From the NCBI RefSeq assembly GCF_003594885.1, contig NZ_QZEZ01000002.1, forward strand, positions 1-64,000: DNA of 64,000 nt, given 5' to 3'. Shown one piece after another: positions 15,986-23,183 of this stretch. The notes below the pieces were generated by a model that was not told the origin of the DNA, did not search any database, and saw only the letters and a list, made by a program, of their open reading frames with translations. Position 1 is the first letter of the stretch. Every line of letters starts with the position of its first letter. Origin of the DNA: Vallicoccus soli. GTDB taxonomy: Bacteria > Actinomycetota > Actinomycetes > Motilibacterales > Motilibacteraceae. Position numbers and translations under genes: made by a program.

Positions 15986-16615
15986 TCAGGCCTGCTCGGC
16001 GCCCGCGTCGGCCGTGGCGGGCGCCGCCGCGTCGACCCCGGGGTCGGCGCCGGCGTCGTCGCGCGCGGCCCGCGCGGCCTTCGCCTCGGCCATCGCCTCG
16101 GCCTTCTTCTTGTGCGGGCCCAGCACCATGACCATGTTGCGACCGTCCTGCTTCGGCGAGGACTCGACGAAGCCGAGCTCCTGCACGTCGGTCGCGAGGC
16201 GCTGCAGCAGGCGGAACCCCAGCTCGGGGCGGCTCTGCTCGCGACCGCGGAACATGATCGTGATCTTGACCTTGTCCCCGGCCTTGAGGAACCGCACGAC
16301 GTGACCCTTCTTGGTCTCGTAGTCGTGCGGGTCGATCTTCGGCCGGAGCTTCATCTCCTTGATGATGGTGTGAGCCTGGTTGCGCCGGGACTCACGCTCC
16401 TTCATCGCGGACTCGTACTTGAACTTGCCGAAGTCCATGAGCTTGGCGACCGGCGGGCGCGCCATGGGGGCCACCTCGACGAGGTCGAGGTCGGCGTCCT
16501 GCGCGAGCTGGAGGGCCTTGGCGATGGGGACGATCCCGACCTGCTCGCCGTTGGGCCCGACCAGCCGCACCTCGGGGACGCGGATCCGGTCGTTGATGCG
16601 GGGCTCCGTGCTGAT
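15986..16615 (-). CDS. infC: translation initiation factor IF-3 (AUC start codon)
   Basis: Prevents premature 50S joining and proof-reads start codon selection on the 30S subunit. The 209-residue protein starts at [20 protein letters not shown], has the N-domain [20 protein letters not shown] and the C-domain [20 protein letters not shown], and ends in an Ala/Asp-rich tail. The homologous N-terminus is preceded by ATC, not ATG or GTG, at 16613-16615, with GAGGAGG 4 nt upstream. Rare AUU/AUC starts are the known autoregulatory device of infC, because IF3 itself discriminates against them. No canonical start gives the correct N-terminus. Confidence 0.95.
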   Translation of the reverse strand: MSTEPRINDRIRVPEVRLVGPNGEQVGIVPIAKALQLAQDADLDLVEVAPMARPPVAKLMDFGKFKYESAMKERESRRNQAHTIIKEMKLRPKIDPHDYETKKGHVVRFLKAGDKVKITIMFRGREQSRPELGFRLLQRLATDVQELGFVESSPKQDGRNMVMVLGPHKKKAEAMAEAKAARAARDDAGADPGVDAAAPATADAGAEQA

Positions 16616-16667
16616 GCTTCCTCCTCGTGCGGTCTGCGGTGCGCGACCTGCGCGCGGGCACGAGAAA

Positions 16668-16752
16668 GGGGCTCTCGCGCCCATGCATGCGAAAGCCCCG
16701 ACCGGGCGCAGGATGTTCCCGTCCTGCGCGGGCAGGGCGCGGACGCCCTGCC
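16668..16752 (-). promoter_or_regulatory. structured 5' leader of infC with terminator-like hairpin
   Basis: Three inverted repeats follow one another on the transcript: GGCAGGGCG/CGCCCTGCC (9 bp, loop CGGA, 16731-16752), GCGCAGGA/TCCTGCGC (8 bp, 16706-16729), and an 11-bp stem GGGGCTTTCGC/GCGAGAGCCCC (one G-U, 16668-16699) followed by TTTCT. The last looks like an intrinsic attenuator about 40 nt before the infC ribosome site. An alternative stem CCTGC/GCAGG (16723-16736) would be mutually exclusive with the first two, which is the layout of a switching leader. The ligand or protein partner is unknown. Confidence 0.55.
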
Positions 16753-16876
16753 GGACCGGACCCGGCGGCCCGGGGGCCGCGGCGGGTGGGAGGAGACCTC
16801 CGCTTGCGCGCCGCGTCCGGCTCCGGGGGCGGGCCCTGGGGTCGGTGCGCGGCGGGTCGCGTGCCAGGGTAGCAGC

Positions 16877-17317
16877 ATGAGCGCGCCCCCTCCGCACGAC
16901 GGCCCCGACCGCCCCTCCGCCGACGCCGCCGACGCCGCCGGCCCCGGCGACCTCGGCGGCGCGCTGCGCGACATCGCCGACGTCCCCGCCGTCGAGCTCG
17001 TCTCGACCGCCGCGCTGCACCTCATGAGCGCCGCGGCGGTCAAGTGCGGGCTCGGCGAGGACCTGCCGGGCGCCACCGCGGAGCAGCAGAAGGACCTCGC
17101 CGAGGCCCGCGTCCTCATCCAGGCCCTGGCCGGGCTGGTGACCGCGGCCGCGCCCGACCTGGGCAGCCACCACGCCGCGCCGCTGCGCGACGGGCTGAAG
17201 TCGCTGCAGCTCGCCTTCCGCGAGGCGTCGGTGGTCCCCGACCCGCCGGGCAAGGGCCCGGGCGAGGCGCTCACCGGGCCGGTCTGGGGCGGGCGCGGGG
17301 CGGGCCGGGGGCGCTGA
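16877..17317 (+). CDS. DUF1844 family protein
   Basis: 146-residue protein of unknown function, divergent from infC, as is usual in actinobacteria. The conserved core is residues about 30-105: [21 protein letters not shown], then a helical [20 protein letters not shown] segment. It is flanked by disordered Pro/Asp-rich and Gly/Arg-rich ends. No catalytic motif is visible. The ATG at 16877 precedes the conserved region by about 25 residues; its ribosome site is weak. Confidence 0.8.
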   Translation: MSAPPPHDGPDRPSADAADAAGPGDLGGALRDIADVPAVELVSTAALHLMSAAAVKCGLGEDLPGATAEQQKDLAEARVLIQALAGLVTAAAPDLGSHHAAPLRDGLKSLQLAFREASVVPDPPGKGPGEALTGPVWGGRGAGRGR

Positions 17318-17391
17318 GCCGGCCGGGCGCGGCGGGCGTACCGGTCGCCGCGGCGGGCACCCCTGGCGGGACGCGCCCGACACGCCCTTGT

Positions 17392-17406
17392 CTTGACTCG
17401 TTCCAG
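17392..17406 (+). promoter_or_regulatory. Fur/CatR-type operator upstream of katA
   Basis: CTTGACTCGTTCCAG here matches CTTGACCCGTTCCAG upstream of the nearby fur-family gene at 14 of 15 positions, in the same orientation to its gene. The element includes a TTGACT -35-like hexamer. It resembles the FurA-controlled furA-katG promoter region of mycobacteria and streptomycetes as I remember it. Binding by the adjacent Fur-family protein is inferred. Confidence 0.68.
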
Positions 17407-17494
17407 GAAAGGGTGTGGGCTGGGCGCGGACGTCGAGCAGTCGTACGACCACCACCGCCGGCGCAGCCGCCGGCAGACGCAGCGAGGAGGACGC

Positions 17495-19153
17495 ATGACC
17501 GACGTGGCGAGCAAGCCGTCCGCACCCGGCGACGAGCGGCCGGTCCTGACCAACCGCCAGGGCCACCCCGTCTACGACAACCAGAACCAGCGCACGGTCG
17601 GCGCACGCGGCCCGGCCACGCTGGAGAACTACCAGTTCCTCGAGAAGATCAGCCACTTCGACCGCGAGCGCATCCCCGAGCGGGTCGTGCACGCGCGCGG
17701 GGCCGTGGCGTACGGCTACTTCGAGGCGTACGGCAAGCTCGGCGACGAGCCCATCGCGCAGTACACCCGGGCCAAGCTCTTCCAGGAGGCCGGCAAGCGC
17801 ACGGACCTGGCGATCCGGTTCTCCACCGTGATCGGCGGCCGGGACTCCTCCGAGGCCGCGCGCGACCCCCGCGGCTTCGCGATCAAGTTCTACACCGAGG
17901 ACGGCAACTGGGACCTCGTCGGGAACAACCTCGCGGTCTTCTTCATCCGCGACGCCATCAAGTTCCCCGACGTCATCCACTCCCTCAAGCCGGACCCCGT
18001 GACGTTCCGCCAGGAGCCGGCCCGCATCTTCGACTTCATGTCGCAGACGCCCGAGGCGATGCACATGCTCGTCAACCTCTTCAGCCCGCGCGGCATCCCC
18101 GCGGACTACCGCCACCAGCAGGGCTTCGGCGTCAACACCTACAAGTGGGTCAACGCCGAGGGCGTGACGCACCTGGTGAAGTACCACTGGATGCCCAAGC
18201 AGGGCGTCAAGAGCCTCACCGAGGCCGACGCCGCCGTCATCCAGGGCCAGGACCTCGGGCACGCCTCGAAGGACCTCTACGAGGCCATCGAGCGCGGCGA
18301 CTACCCCGAGTGGGAGCTGCTCGTGCAGGTCATGAGCGACGACGAGCACCCCGAGCTCGACTTCGACCCGCTCGACGACACCAAGGTGTGGCCGGAGAAC
18401 GAGTTCCCGGCGCGCCCGGTCGGCAAGATGGTGCTCAACGCCAACGTGAAGAACTTCTTCACCGAGAACGAGCAGATCGCGTTCGGCACCGGCGTGCTCG
18501 TCGACGGGCTCGACTTCTCGGACGACAAGATGCTGGTCGGGCGCACGTTCTCGTACAGCGACACCCAGCGCTACCGCGTCGGCCCCAACTACCTGCAGCT
18601 GCCGGTGAACCAGCCGAAGGGCGCCCGGGTCGCCACGAACCAGCAGGGCGGGCAGATGCAGTACTTCGTCGACCAGGTCGGCGAGAACCCGCACGTCAAC
18701 TACGAGCCCTCCATCACCGGCGGGCTGCGCGAGGCGACGTACCCCACGCACGACGAGCAGGGCCCGGAGATCGTCGGCCGCCTCACGCGCAAGCGGATCC
18801 CGCGGACCAACGACTACAAGCAGGCCGGCCAGCGCTACCAGCTCCTCGAGCAGTGGGAGAAGGACGACCTCGTCGCCAACTTCGTCGCGCTCATCGGCCA
18901 GGCCGCCCGCGCGGTGCAGGAGCGCATGGTCTGGCACTTCCTGCTCGTCGACGACGAGCTCGGCCTGCGCGTCGGCGAGGGCCTGGGCATCGGCCCGGAC
19001 GACGTCCGGCACCTCGAGCCGCTGGCCAGCCAGACGCTCACCCCCGAGGACGAGGAGCGCCTCGCCAACCTCGGCAAGAACGGCCCGCGCGACGTCACGG
19101 GCCTGCAGATGACGCACTGCGTGCCCAACGAGCGGGTGGTCCTCGCCTCCTGA
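17495..19153 (+). CDS. katA: monofunctional haem catalase
   Basis: Decomposes hydrogen peroxide. The 552-residue protein has catalytic His66 (RVVHARGA), Asn138 ([11 protein letters not shown]) and the proximal haem ligand Tyr354 within R350-T-F-S-Y354. It is followed by [17 protein letters not shown]. Length and motifs fit a small-subunit catalase with a C-terminal extension of moderate length. The ATG has an excellent GAGGAGG ribosome site 4 nt upstream. Expression is probably peroxide-induced through the Fur-type operator about 90 bp upstream. Confidence 0.96.
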   Translation: MTDVASKPSAPGDERPVLTNRQGHPVYDNQNQRTVGARGPATLENYQFLEKISHFDRERIPERVVHARGAVAYGYFEAYGKLGDEPIAQYTRAKLFQEAGKRTDLAIRFSTVIGGRDSSEAARDPRGFAIKFYTEDGNWDLVGNNLAVFFIRDAIKFPDVIHSLKPDPVTFRQEPARIFDFMSQTPEAMHMLVNLFSPRGIPADYRHQQGFGVNTYKWVNAEGVTHLVKYHWMPKQGVKSLTEADAAVIQGQDLGHASKDLYEAIERGDYPEWELLVQVMSDDEHPELDFDPLDDTKVWPENEFPARPVGKMVLNANVKNFFTENEQIAFGTGVLVDGLDFSDDKMLVGRTFSYSDTQRYRVGPNYLQLPVNQPKGARVATNQQGGQMQYFVDQVGENPHVNYEPSITGGLREATYPTHDEQGPEIVGRLTRKRIPRTNDYKQAGQRYQLLEQWEKDDLVANFVALIGQAARAVQERMVWHFLLVDDELGLRVGEGLGIGPDDVRHLEPLASQTLTPEDEERLANLGKNGPRDVTGLQMTHCVPNERVVLAS

Positions 19154-19176
19154 GGCGCCCCTGCCAGCGCACCGGA

Positions 19177-19220
19177 CGCACGAGCGCCCGGCCCCCCTCG
19201 GGGGGCCGGGCGCTCGTGCG
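19177..19220. terminator. perfect 21-bp bidirectional terminator between katA and the fur gene
   Basis: The arms 19177-19197 and 19200-19220 are perfectly complementary over 21 bp (outer CGCACGAGCGCCC, inner GGCCCCCC) with a 2-nt spacer. It lies between two convergent stop codons and would serve both genes. Confidence 0.85.
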
Positions 19221-19249
19221 TGCGGGACCGGCGCGCGGGTCGGCGCGCC

Positions 19250-19726
19250 TCAGCGGCAGGAGGGGCAGGTGCCCCAGAAGGTGACCTCGGCCTCGTCGAC
19301 CGTGAAGCCGTGGGTCTGCGACGGGGTGAGGCAGGGCGCCTGGCCCACGACGCAGTCGACGTCGGCGGTGCTGCCGCAGGAGCGGCAGACGACGTGGTGG
19401 TGGTTGTCCCCCACGCGCAGCTCGTAGCGCGAGGGGCTGCCCGCGGGCTCGACGCGGCGCACGAGGCCGGCGCCGGTGAGGGCGCGCAGGACGTCGTACA
19501 CCGCCTGCACCGACACGTGCCCCAGCTCGGCGCGCACCGCCTCGACGACGGTCTCCACGTCGGCGTGCGGGCGCTCGCCGAGGGCGCCGTACACCGCCAG
19601 GCGAGGGCGCGTCACGCGCAGGCCCGCGCCGCGCAGCACGGCGGCGGCGTCGGTGGACGGCTCGGTGGGCGGCCCGTCGTCGGGCTCGACGGCGGGCGCC
19701 ACGGCGGGGACCGGGGACGCGGGCAT
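19250..19726 (-). CDS. furA: Fur-family transcriptional regulator (FurA/CatR-like, peroxide sensing)
   Basis: 158-residue metalloregulator. A winged helix (about 28-95, RVTRPRLAVYGAL) is followed by a dimerisation domain with His109-111 (HHHVVCRSC). Two CxxC pairs, Cys114/117 and Cys154/157, form a structural zinc site. It is convergent with katA and shares an operator-like element with it, so it probably represses both katA and itself and is inactivated by peroxide. The N-terminal 25 residues are a Pro/Ala/Asp-rich extension. GGAGG directly abuts the ATG, and promoter spacing suggests a leaderless mRNA. Confidence 0.88.
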   Translation of the reverse strand: MPASPVPAVAPAVEPDDGPPTEPSTDAAAVLRGAGLRVTRPRLAVYGALGERPHADVETVVEAVRAELGHVSVQAVYDVLRALTGAGLVRRVEPAGSPSRYELRVGDNHHHVVCRSCGSTADVDCVVGQAPCLTPSQTHGFTVDEAEVTFWGTCPSCR

Positions 19727-19732
19727 CCTCCG

Positions 19733-19761
19733 AGGGTAACCCTGATCTGGAACGGGTCAAG
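19733..19761 (-). promoter_or_regulatory. fur promoter (TTGACC-16-TACCCT) with overlapping operator; likely leaderless
   Basis: On the minus strand TTGACC (19755-19760) and TACCCT (19733-19738) are 16 bases apart. The -10 ends 6 nt before the fur ATG, so transcription should begin at or next to the A of ATG. The operator-like CTTGACCCGTTCCAG (19747-19761) covers the -35. It also overlaps the stop codon of the upstream SseB gene. Confidence 0.72.
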
Positions 19762-20542
19762 GATCCGTACGGCGAGCGACCGGCCGGGCACCCGGCGGCG
19801 CCGCGCCCACCAGGGCGACCTCCACCCCCCGGAGCACCCGCGCGCGCACCGCGGGGTCCTCGCGGAGCCGGCCCCCGAGCCGGGCCGCGAGCGCGCGCAC
19901 GGCCGCGGCGTCCGAGGGGTCGGCGACGGCCAGCGAGAGCCGCGCGTCGGACCCGCCGACCGGCCCGACCCACGCGGCGACCACCGCGGGCTCCTCCGCC
20001 AGGAGCGCGCCGAGGGCCGCCAGGGCGGCCGGGTCGTCGTACAGCGGCAGCAGCGGGTCGCCCTCGGCGAGCCGGCGCAAGGCGGCGGACGGCACGACGT
20101 ACCGCACCGGGCCCGCCACGTCGACGACGACGACCGGCGCTCCCTCGGCCGCCGCGGCGAGCGCGGCCCGCGCGGCCTCCACGGGCACGGGCCGCGCGGC
20201 CGGGTCGTACGCGGCGAGGGACGCCAGCCCGGTGAACACCGGCAGCGCCCGGCGGCCGTCCGTCCCCTCGAGCACGACGACGGCCATGTCGGTGCCCGCC
20301 TCGCGGTGCAGGCCGCCGCCGGCGTCCTCGACCCCGGTCGCGACGGCGACCACGGGCACGAGCACCCGCGCCGCGGCGAGCGCCCGCAGCACCTCGGGCT
20401 CGTGCGCCGGGTCCCGCGACCAGGCGGCCAGCGCGGCCGCGAGGCGCGGGTCGGCACCCCCCTCGTCGCCGGCGAACCCGGGGTCGGGGACCGGCGTCCC
20501 GGGCCGTACGGGCGTGCGGGGGGTGGGGTCGGGCCGCTGCAC
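19757..20542 (-). CDS. SseB-family protein
   Basis: 261-residue protein of the SseB N-terminal domain family, named after an E. coli protein of unclear role (the Salmonella SseB effector is unrelated). Two related halves are visible: residues about 45-150 (LVPVVAVATGVE...MAVVVLEGTDGRRALPVFTG) and 170-255. The function in actinobacteria is unknown. The chosen GTG begins VQRPDPTPRTPV; the frame is open further upstream with a basic, low-complexity lead that is unlikely to be translated. Its stop lies inside the fur promoter. Confidence 0.78.
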   Translation of the reverse strand: MQRPDPTPRTPVRPGTPVPDPGFAGDEGGADPRLAAALAAWSRDPAHEPEVLRALAAARVLVPVVAVATGVEDAGGGLHREAGTDMAVVVLEGTDGRRALPVFTGLASLAAYDPAARPVPVEAARAALAAAAEGAPVVVVDVAGPVRYVVPSAALRRLAEGDPLLPLYDDPAALAALGALLAEEPAVVAAWVGPVGGSDARLSLAVADPSDAAAVRALAARLGGRLREDPAVRARVLRGVEVALVGAAPPGARPVARRTDP

Positions 20543-20588
20543 GGGCGGCGACCCTACCCGCCGCGCCGGTCGCGCGGGGCGGCCCGGC

Positions 20589-21707
20589 TCAGGCGCCGTG
20601 GTCGACGATCGCGATGACCGGCCCGCCACCGGACGGGCCCTGGTGCACGGCCGCGACCGAGACGAACACGGCCGGGTCGCCGGTCACGCTCGCGACGACG
20701 CCGCCCACGCAGGCCTTGATCTGGCGGTGCCAGTGCACGTCGGAGTCGTCGAGCATGATGTTGCGCCGCCCGCGGACCCGCCCGGTCGGGTCGGCCTCGC
20801 ACTTGCAGAAGACGTTGACGACGCGGTCGCCGAGGTCCTCGGTGCGCGGGCGCTCGGGCAGGTCGAGCCCCGCCGAGCGGATCGCGTCCCACACCCCGTC
20901 GGCGTCGAGCGCGTCGCGCATCACGCTGTGCCCGACCCGGTAGCGCCCGCCGATCCCCCGCACGTTGCCGACGACGACGATCTGCGCGCGGTCCAGCTCC
21001 ACGCCCGAGGAGCACGAGGCGACCGCGGAGTAGAGCGAGAGGTCCTTGTGGATCTGCTCCGCCGTCGGCGGCTCGATCTCGCCGAGGGCCACCGCGATGC
21101 CGAGGGCCGTCGTGGAGTTCGAGATGTCCATCGACTTCAGCGTGTCCTCGGTGACCACGTCACGGCCGCGGGACTTCGCGTCGGTGATCGTCTCGAGCGT
21201 GAGCAGCGGCGTCTTGGTCTGGACGTAGTGGACGTCGGCGGGGTCGTCGATGCCCGCGCGGGCCATCGCCTCGCGCACGCCGGCGGCGACCTTCTCGACC
21301 ATCGCGGGGCGGCCGATGTCCTCGGGGAGGATCTGCGCGCTCATGGCGTACCCCACGGACACCCGCGGCTCGTCGCTCGGCTCCACGCTGCCGGGCGGGA
21401 GGGTCGCGAACACCGTGGCGTGCGGGGAGATGACGCCGTCGGTGCCCCCGGACCAGACGATGGGGACCTCGCCGACCTCCTCGGGCGTGCGCGTGCCCCG
21501 CGCCAGCAGCACCTCGCGGAAGGCGCGGTCGGCGATGATCCGGGTGTAGTCGTTGACGCCGCCGTTGCCCTCGGTCTTGCCGACCACGGCCACGACGCGG
21601 TCGGCCTCGACGACCCCCTCGTCGATGAGCCGCGCCAGGCCCGAGGCGTCGCTCACGCTCTCGATGGGGACCTTGCGCACCTCGACGGGCTCGACCGCTG
21701 CGCTCAC
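20589..21707 (-). CDS. ring-opening amidohydrolase (barbiturase / cyanuric acid hydrolase family)
   Basis: 372-residue member of the AtzD/TrzD-barbiturase fold, which opens cyclic amides (cyanuric acid or barbituric acid) using three Ser/Lys pairs. All three are visible: Lys44 (GKTEGN) with Ser86 (WSGGTDG), Lys165 (QTKTPLL) with Ser233/234 (CSSGVE), and Lys331 (QIKACVGG) with Ser359 (HQGPSGGG). Length matches the family. The neighbouring carbamate kinase and the uracil-type permease elsewhere in the window favour barbiturate (product ureidomalonate) over cyanurate, but specificity cannot be read with certainty. The GTG start has a GGAGAGG site 8 nt upstream. Confidence 0.9.
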   Translation of the reverse strand: MSAAVEPVEVRKVPIESVSDASGLARLIDEGVVEADRVVAVVGKTEGNGGVNDYTRIIADRAFREVLLARGTRTPEEVGEVPIVWSGGTDGVISPHATVFATLPPGSVEPSDEPRVSVGYAMSAQILPEDIGRPAMVEKVAAGVREAMARAGIDDPADVHYVQTKTPLLTLETITDAKSRGRDVVTEDTLKSMDISNSTTALGIAVALGEIEPPTAEQIHKDLSLYSAVASCSSGVELDRAQIVVVGNVRGIGGRYRVGHSVMRDALDADGVWDAIRSAGLDLPERPRTEDLGDRVVNVFCKCEADPTGRVRGRRNIMLDDSDVHWHRQIKACVGGVVASVTGDPAVFVSVAAVHQGPSGGGPVIAIVDHGA

Positions 21708-21740
21708 TGGGGGCACCTCTCCGCTCTCGTACGGCTCCCG

Positions 21741-21760
21741 CCCGCGCCGGTCGGCGCGGG
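21741..21760 (-). terminator. hairpin between arcC and the barbiturase-family gene
   Basis: An 8-bp perfect stem CCCGCGCC/GGCGCGGG with a GGTC tetraloop lies in the 95-bp gap after arcC. It could attenuate read-through into the downstream gene or mark the end of a processed transcript. It has no U-run. Confidence 0.4.
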
Positions 21761-21802
21761 GGTCCTGCTGCTCGTGCGCGCGCTCCTGCGCGGGTCCCGC
21801 CG

Positions 21803-22735
21803 TCAGGGCACGACGACCGTCCCGGCCCGCCCGCGCACCGCGTCGCCGATCGCGCCCAGCGCCGTGATGGCGGCCAGCGCCCCACCGGCTTCGACGAAGC
21901 GCAGCGCGGCCTCGACCTTCGGGCCCATGCTCCCGCTGGCGAAGGCGCCGCCCGCGGCGTGCGCGCGCAGGTCGGCGGTGGTGACCCGGCCGAGCGGGCG
22001 GGCGTCGGGCGTGCCGTGCCCGAGGACGGCCGCCGGCACGTCGGTGGCGATGACCAGCGCGTCCGCGCCGAGCTGGCGCGCCAGCACGGCCGCCGTGAGG
22101 TCCTTGTCGATGACGGCCTCGACCCCGCGCAGGCGACCGTCGGGCTCGCGGACGGTGGGGATGCCGCCCCCGCCGGCGACGACGACGACGTAGCCGGCCT
22201 CGAGGAGGACCCGGGCCGCCGGGGCGTCGAGCACCTCGACGGGCTCCGGCGAGGCGACCACCCGCCGCCAGCCGCGCTCCCCGCGGTCCTGCCACACCTG
22301 CCCGTGCTCGACCAGCGCCCGCGCCTCGTCGGCCGGCAGGTAGCGGCCCACCGGCTTGCTCGGCGCGTGCAGGCCCGGGTCGTCGCGGTCGACGAGGGTG
22401 CGGCTCACGAGGACGGCGACCCGCGGCGCGAGCCCGTGCGCGGCCAGCGCCGGCTCCAGCGCGTCGAGGACGACCGCGCCGACGGTCCCCTGGGTCTGCG
22501 CGCCGCACCAGTCCAGCGGCACTGGGGGGACGACGTGGGCGGCGAGCTCGTTCTTCACGAGCAGGTTGCCCACCTGCGGGCCGTTGCCGTGGGTGAGCAC
22601 CAGCTCGTGCCCGTCGGCGACCAGCGCGGCGAGGCCCCCCGCCGCGGCGGTGACAGCGGCGATCTGGGCCTGCGGCGTCGCGCTCCCGTCCGGGGCCGTC
22701 ATCGCGTTGCCCCCGAGGGCGACGAGCAGGCGCAT
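21803..22735 (-). CDS. arcC: carbamate kinase
   Basis: Catalyses carbamoyl phosphate + ADP to ATP + carbamate in the catabolic direction. The 310-residue protein has all family blocks: VALGGNAM at 5-12, THGNGPQVG, the DWCGAQTQG loop, [27 protein letters not shown] and [11 protein letters not shown]. No arginine deiminase or ornithine carbamoyltransferase is next to it. Instead it precedes a ring-opening amidohydrolase, implying that its carbamoyl phosphate comes from ureide breakdown. No ribosome site is seen, and a TACGCT hexamer ends 7 nt before the ATG, so the mRNA may be leaderless. Confidence 0.94.
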   Translation of the reverse strand: MRLLVALGGNAMTAPDGSATPQAQIAAVTAAAGGLAALVADGHELVLTHGNGPQVGNLLVKNELAAHVVPPVPLDWCGAQTQGTVGAVVLDALEPALAAHGLAPRVAVLVSRTLVDRDDPGLHAPSKPVGRYLPADEARALVEHGQVWQDRGERGWRRVVASPEPVEVLDAPAARVLLEAGYVVVVAGGGGIPTVREPDGRLRGVEAVIDKDLTAAVLARQLGADALVIATDVPAAVLGHGTPDARPLGRVTTADLRAHAAGGAFASGSMGPKVEAALRFVEAGGALAAITALGAIGDAVRGRAGTVVVP

Positions 22736-22742
22736 GCCGGGG

Positions 22743-22811
22743 AGCGTAGGGCGGCGCCTCCGGCCCCGGCACGGGCAGGATCTGCCCGGGCGGCCCGGCG
22801 CGCGTTGGCAG
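22743..22811 (-). promoter_or_regulatory. arcC promoter region with palindrome and TGGCAG element
   Basis: TACGCT (minus strand, 22743-22748) could be a -10 for a leaderless arcC mRNA; no -35 is evident. Upstream lies a perfect 7-3-7 palindrome CGGGCAG-GAT-CTGCCCG (22772-22788). Further upstream is TTGGCAGG (TGGCAG at 22806-22811), the same core found before uraA, pucR and the DUF2877 gene. Placement suggests activator binding. This is inference from recurrence only. Confidence 0.4.
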
Positions 22812-22846
22812 GGGTGGCCCGGGTGCGCGGCCCCGTGCTCCACCCA

Positions 22847-23133
22847 TGAGGGGCACCCCCAGGCGCATCCCGCGCCTCGGGGTGCCCCTCAGCAGAGTCG
22901 AGTCTGCTGAGGGTGCCCCTCAGGCGTACGGGCGGCGTGAGGGTGCCCCTCAGGCGTGCGGGCGGCGTGAGGGTGCCCCTCAGGCGTACGGGCGGCGTGA
23001 GGGTGCCCCTCAGGCGTGCGGGCGGCGTGAGGGTGCCCCTCAGCAGAGTCGAGTCTGCTGGGGGTGCCCCTCAGGCGTACGGGCGGCGTGAGGGTGCCCC
23101 TCAGGCGTGCGGGCGGCGTGAGGGTGCCCCTCA
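22847..23133. repeat. 30-bp tandem repeat array with a leading hairpin
   Basis: The 12-mer GGGTGCCCCTCA occurs nine times at 22880, 22911, 22941, 22971, 23001, 23031, 23062, 23092 and 23122 (period 30 or 31 bp), plus one inverted copy at 22847-22858. Spacers alternate between versions containing GGCGTACGG and GGCGTGCGG, interrupted twice by a 19-nt hairpin-forming spacer (arms CAGCAGA/TCTGCTG). The inverted copy and first direct copy form a long stem (TGAGGGGCACCCC with its complement, then AGGCGC/GCGCCT). Because the period is a multiple of three, all frames stay open and give 10-residue peptide repeats; I see no gene. It fills the gap between the carboxyltransferase stop and arcC. The repeated spacers rule out a CRISPR array. 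Confidence 0.9.
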
Positions 23134-23183
23134 GGCGTGGTGCCCCCCGTCAAGGACACCCCCGGGGGGGCGACCGCCGCGCG

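Noticed and set aside
21803-22735. Arginine deiminase pathway based on arcC
   Set aside because: No arcA or arcB gene is present in the window; the neighbours are ureide-catabolic genes.
22846-23091. Peptides with 10-residue repeats encoded by the repeat array
   Set aside because: The 30-bp period leaves several frames open at once, no ribosome site or homologous protein is evident, and the DNA-level inverted repeats explain the pattern better.
22880-23133. CRISPR array
   Set aside because: Repeats are only 12 bp, spacers recur identically, and no cas genes are nearby.
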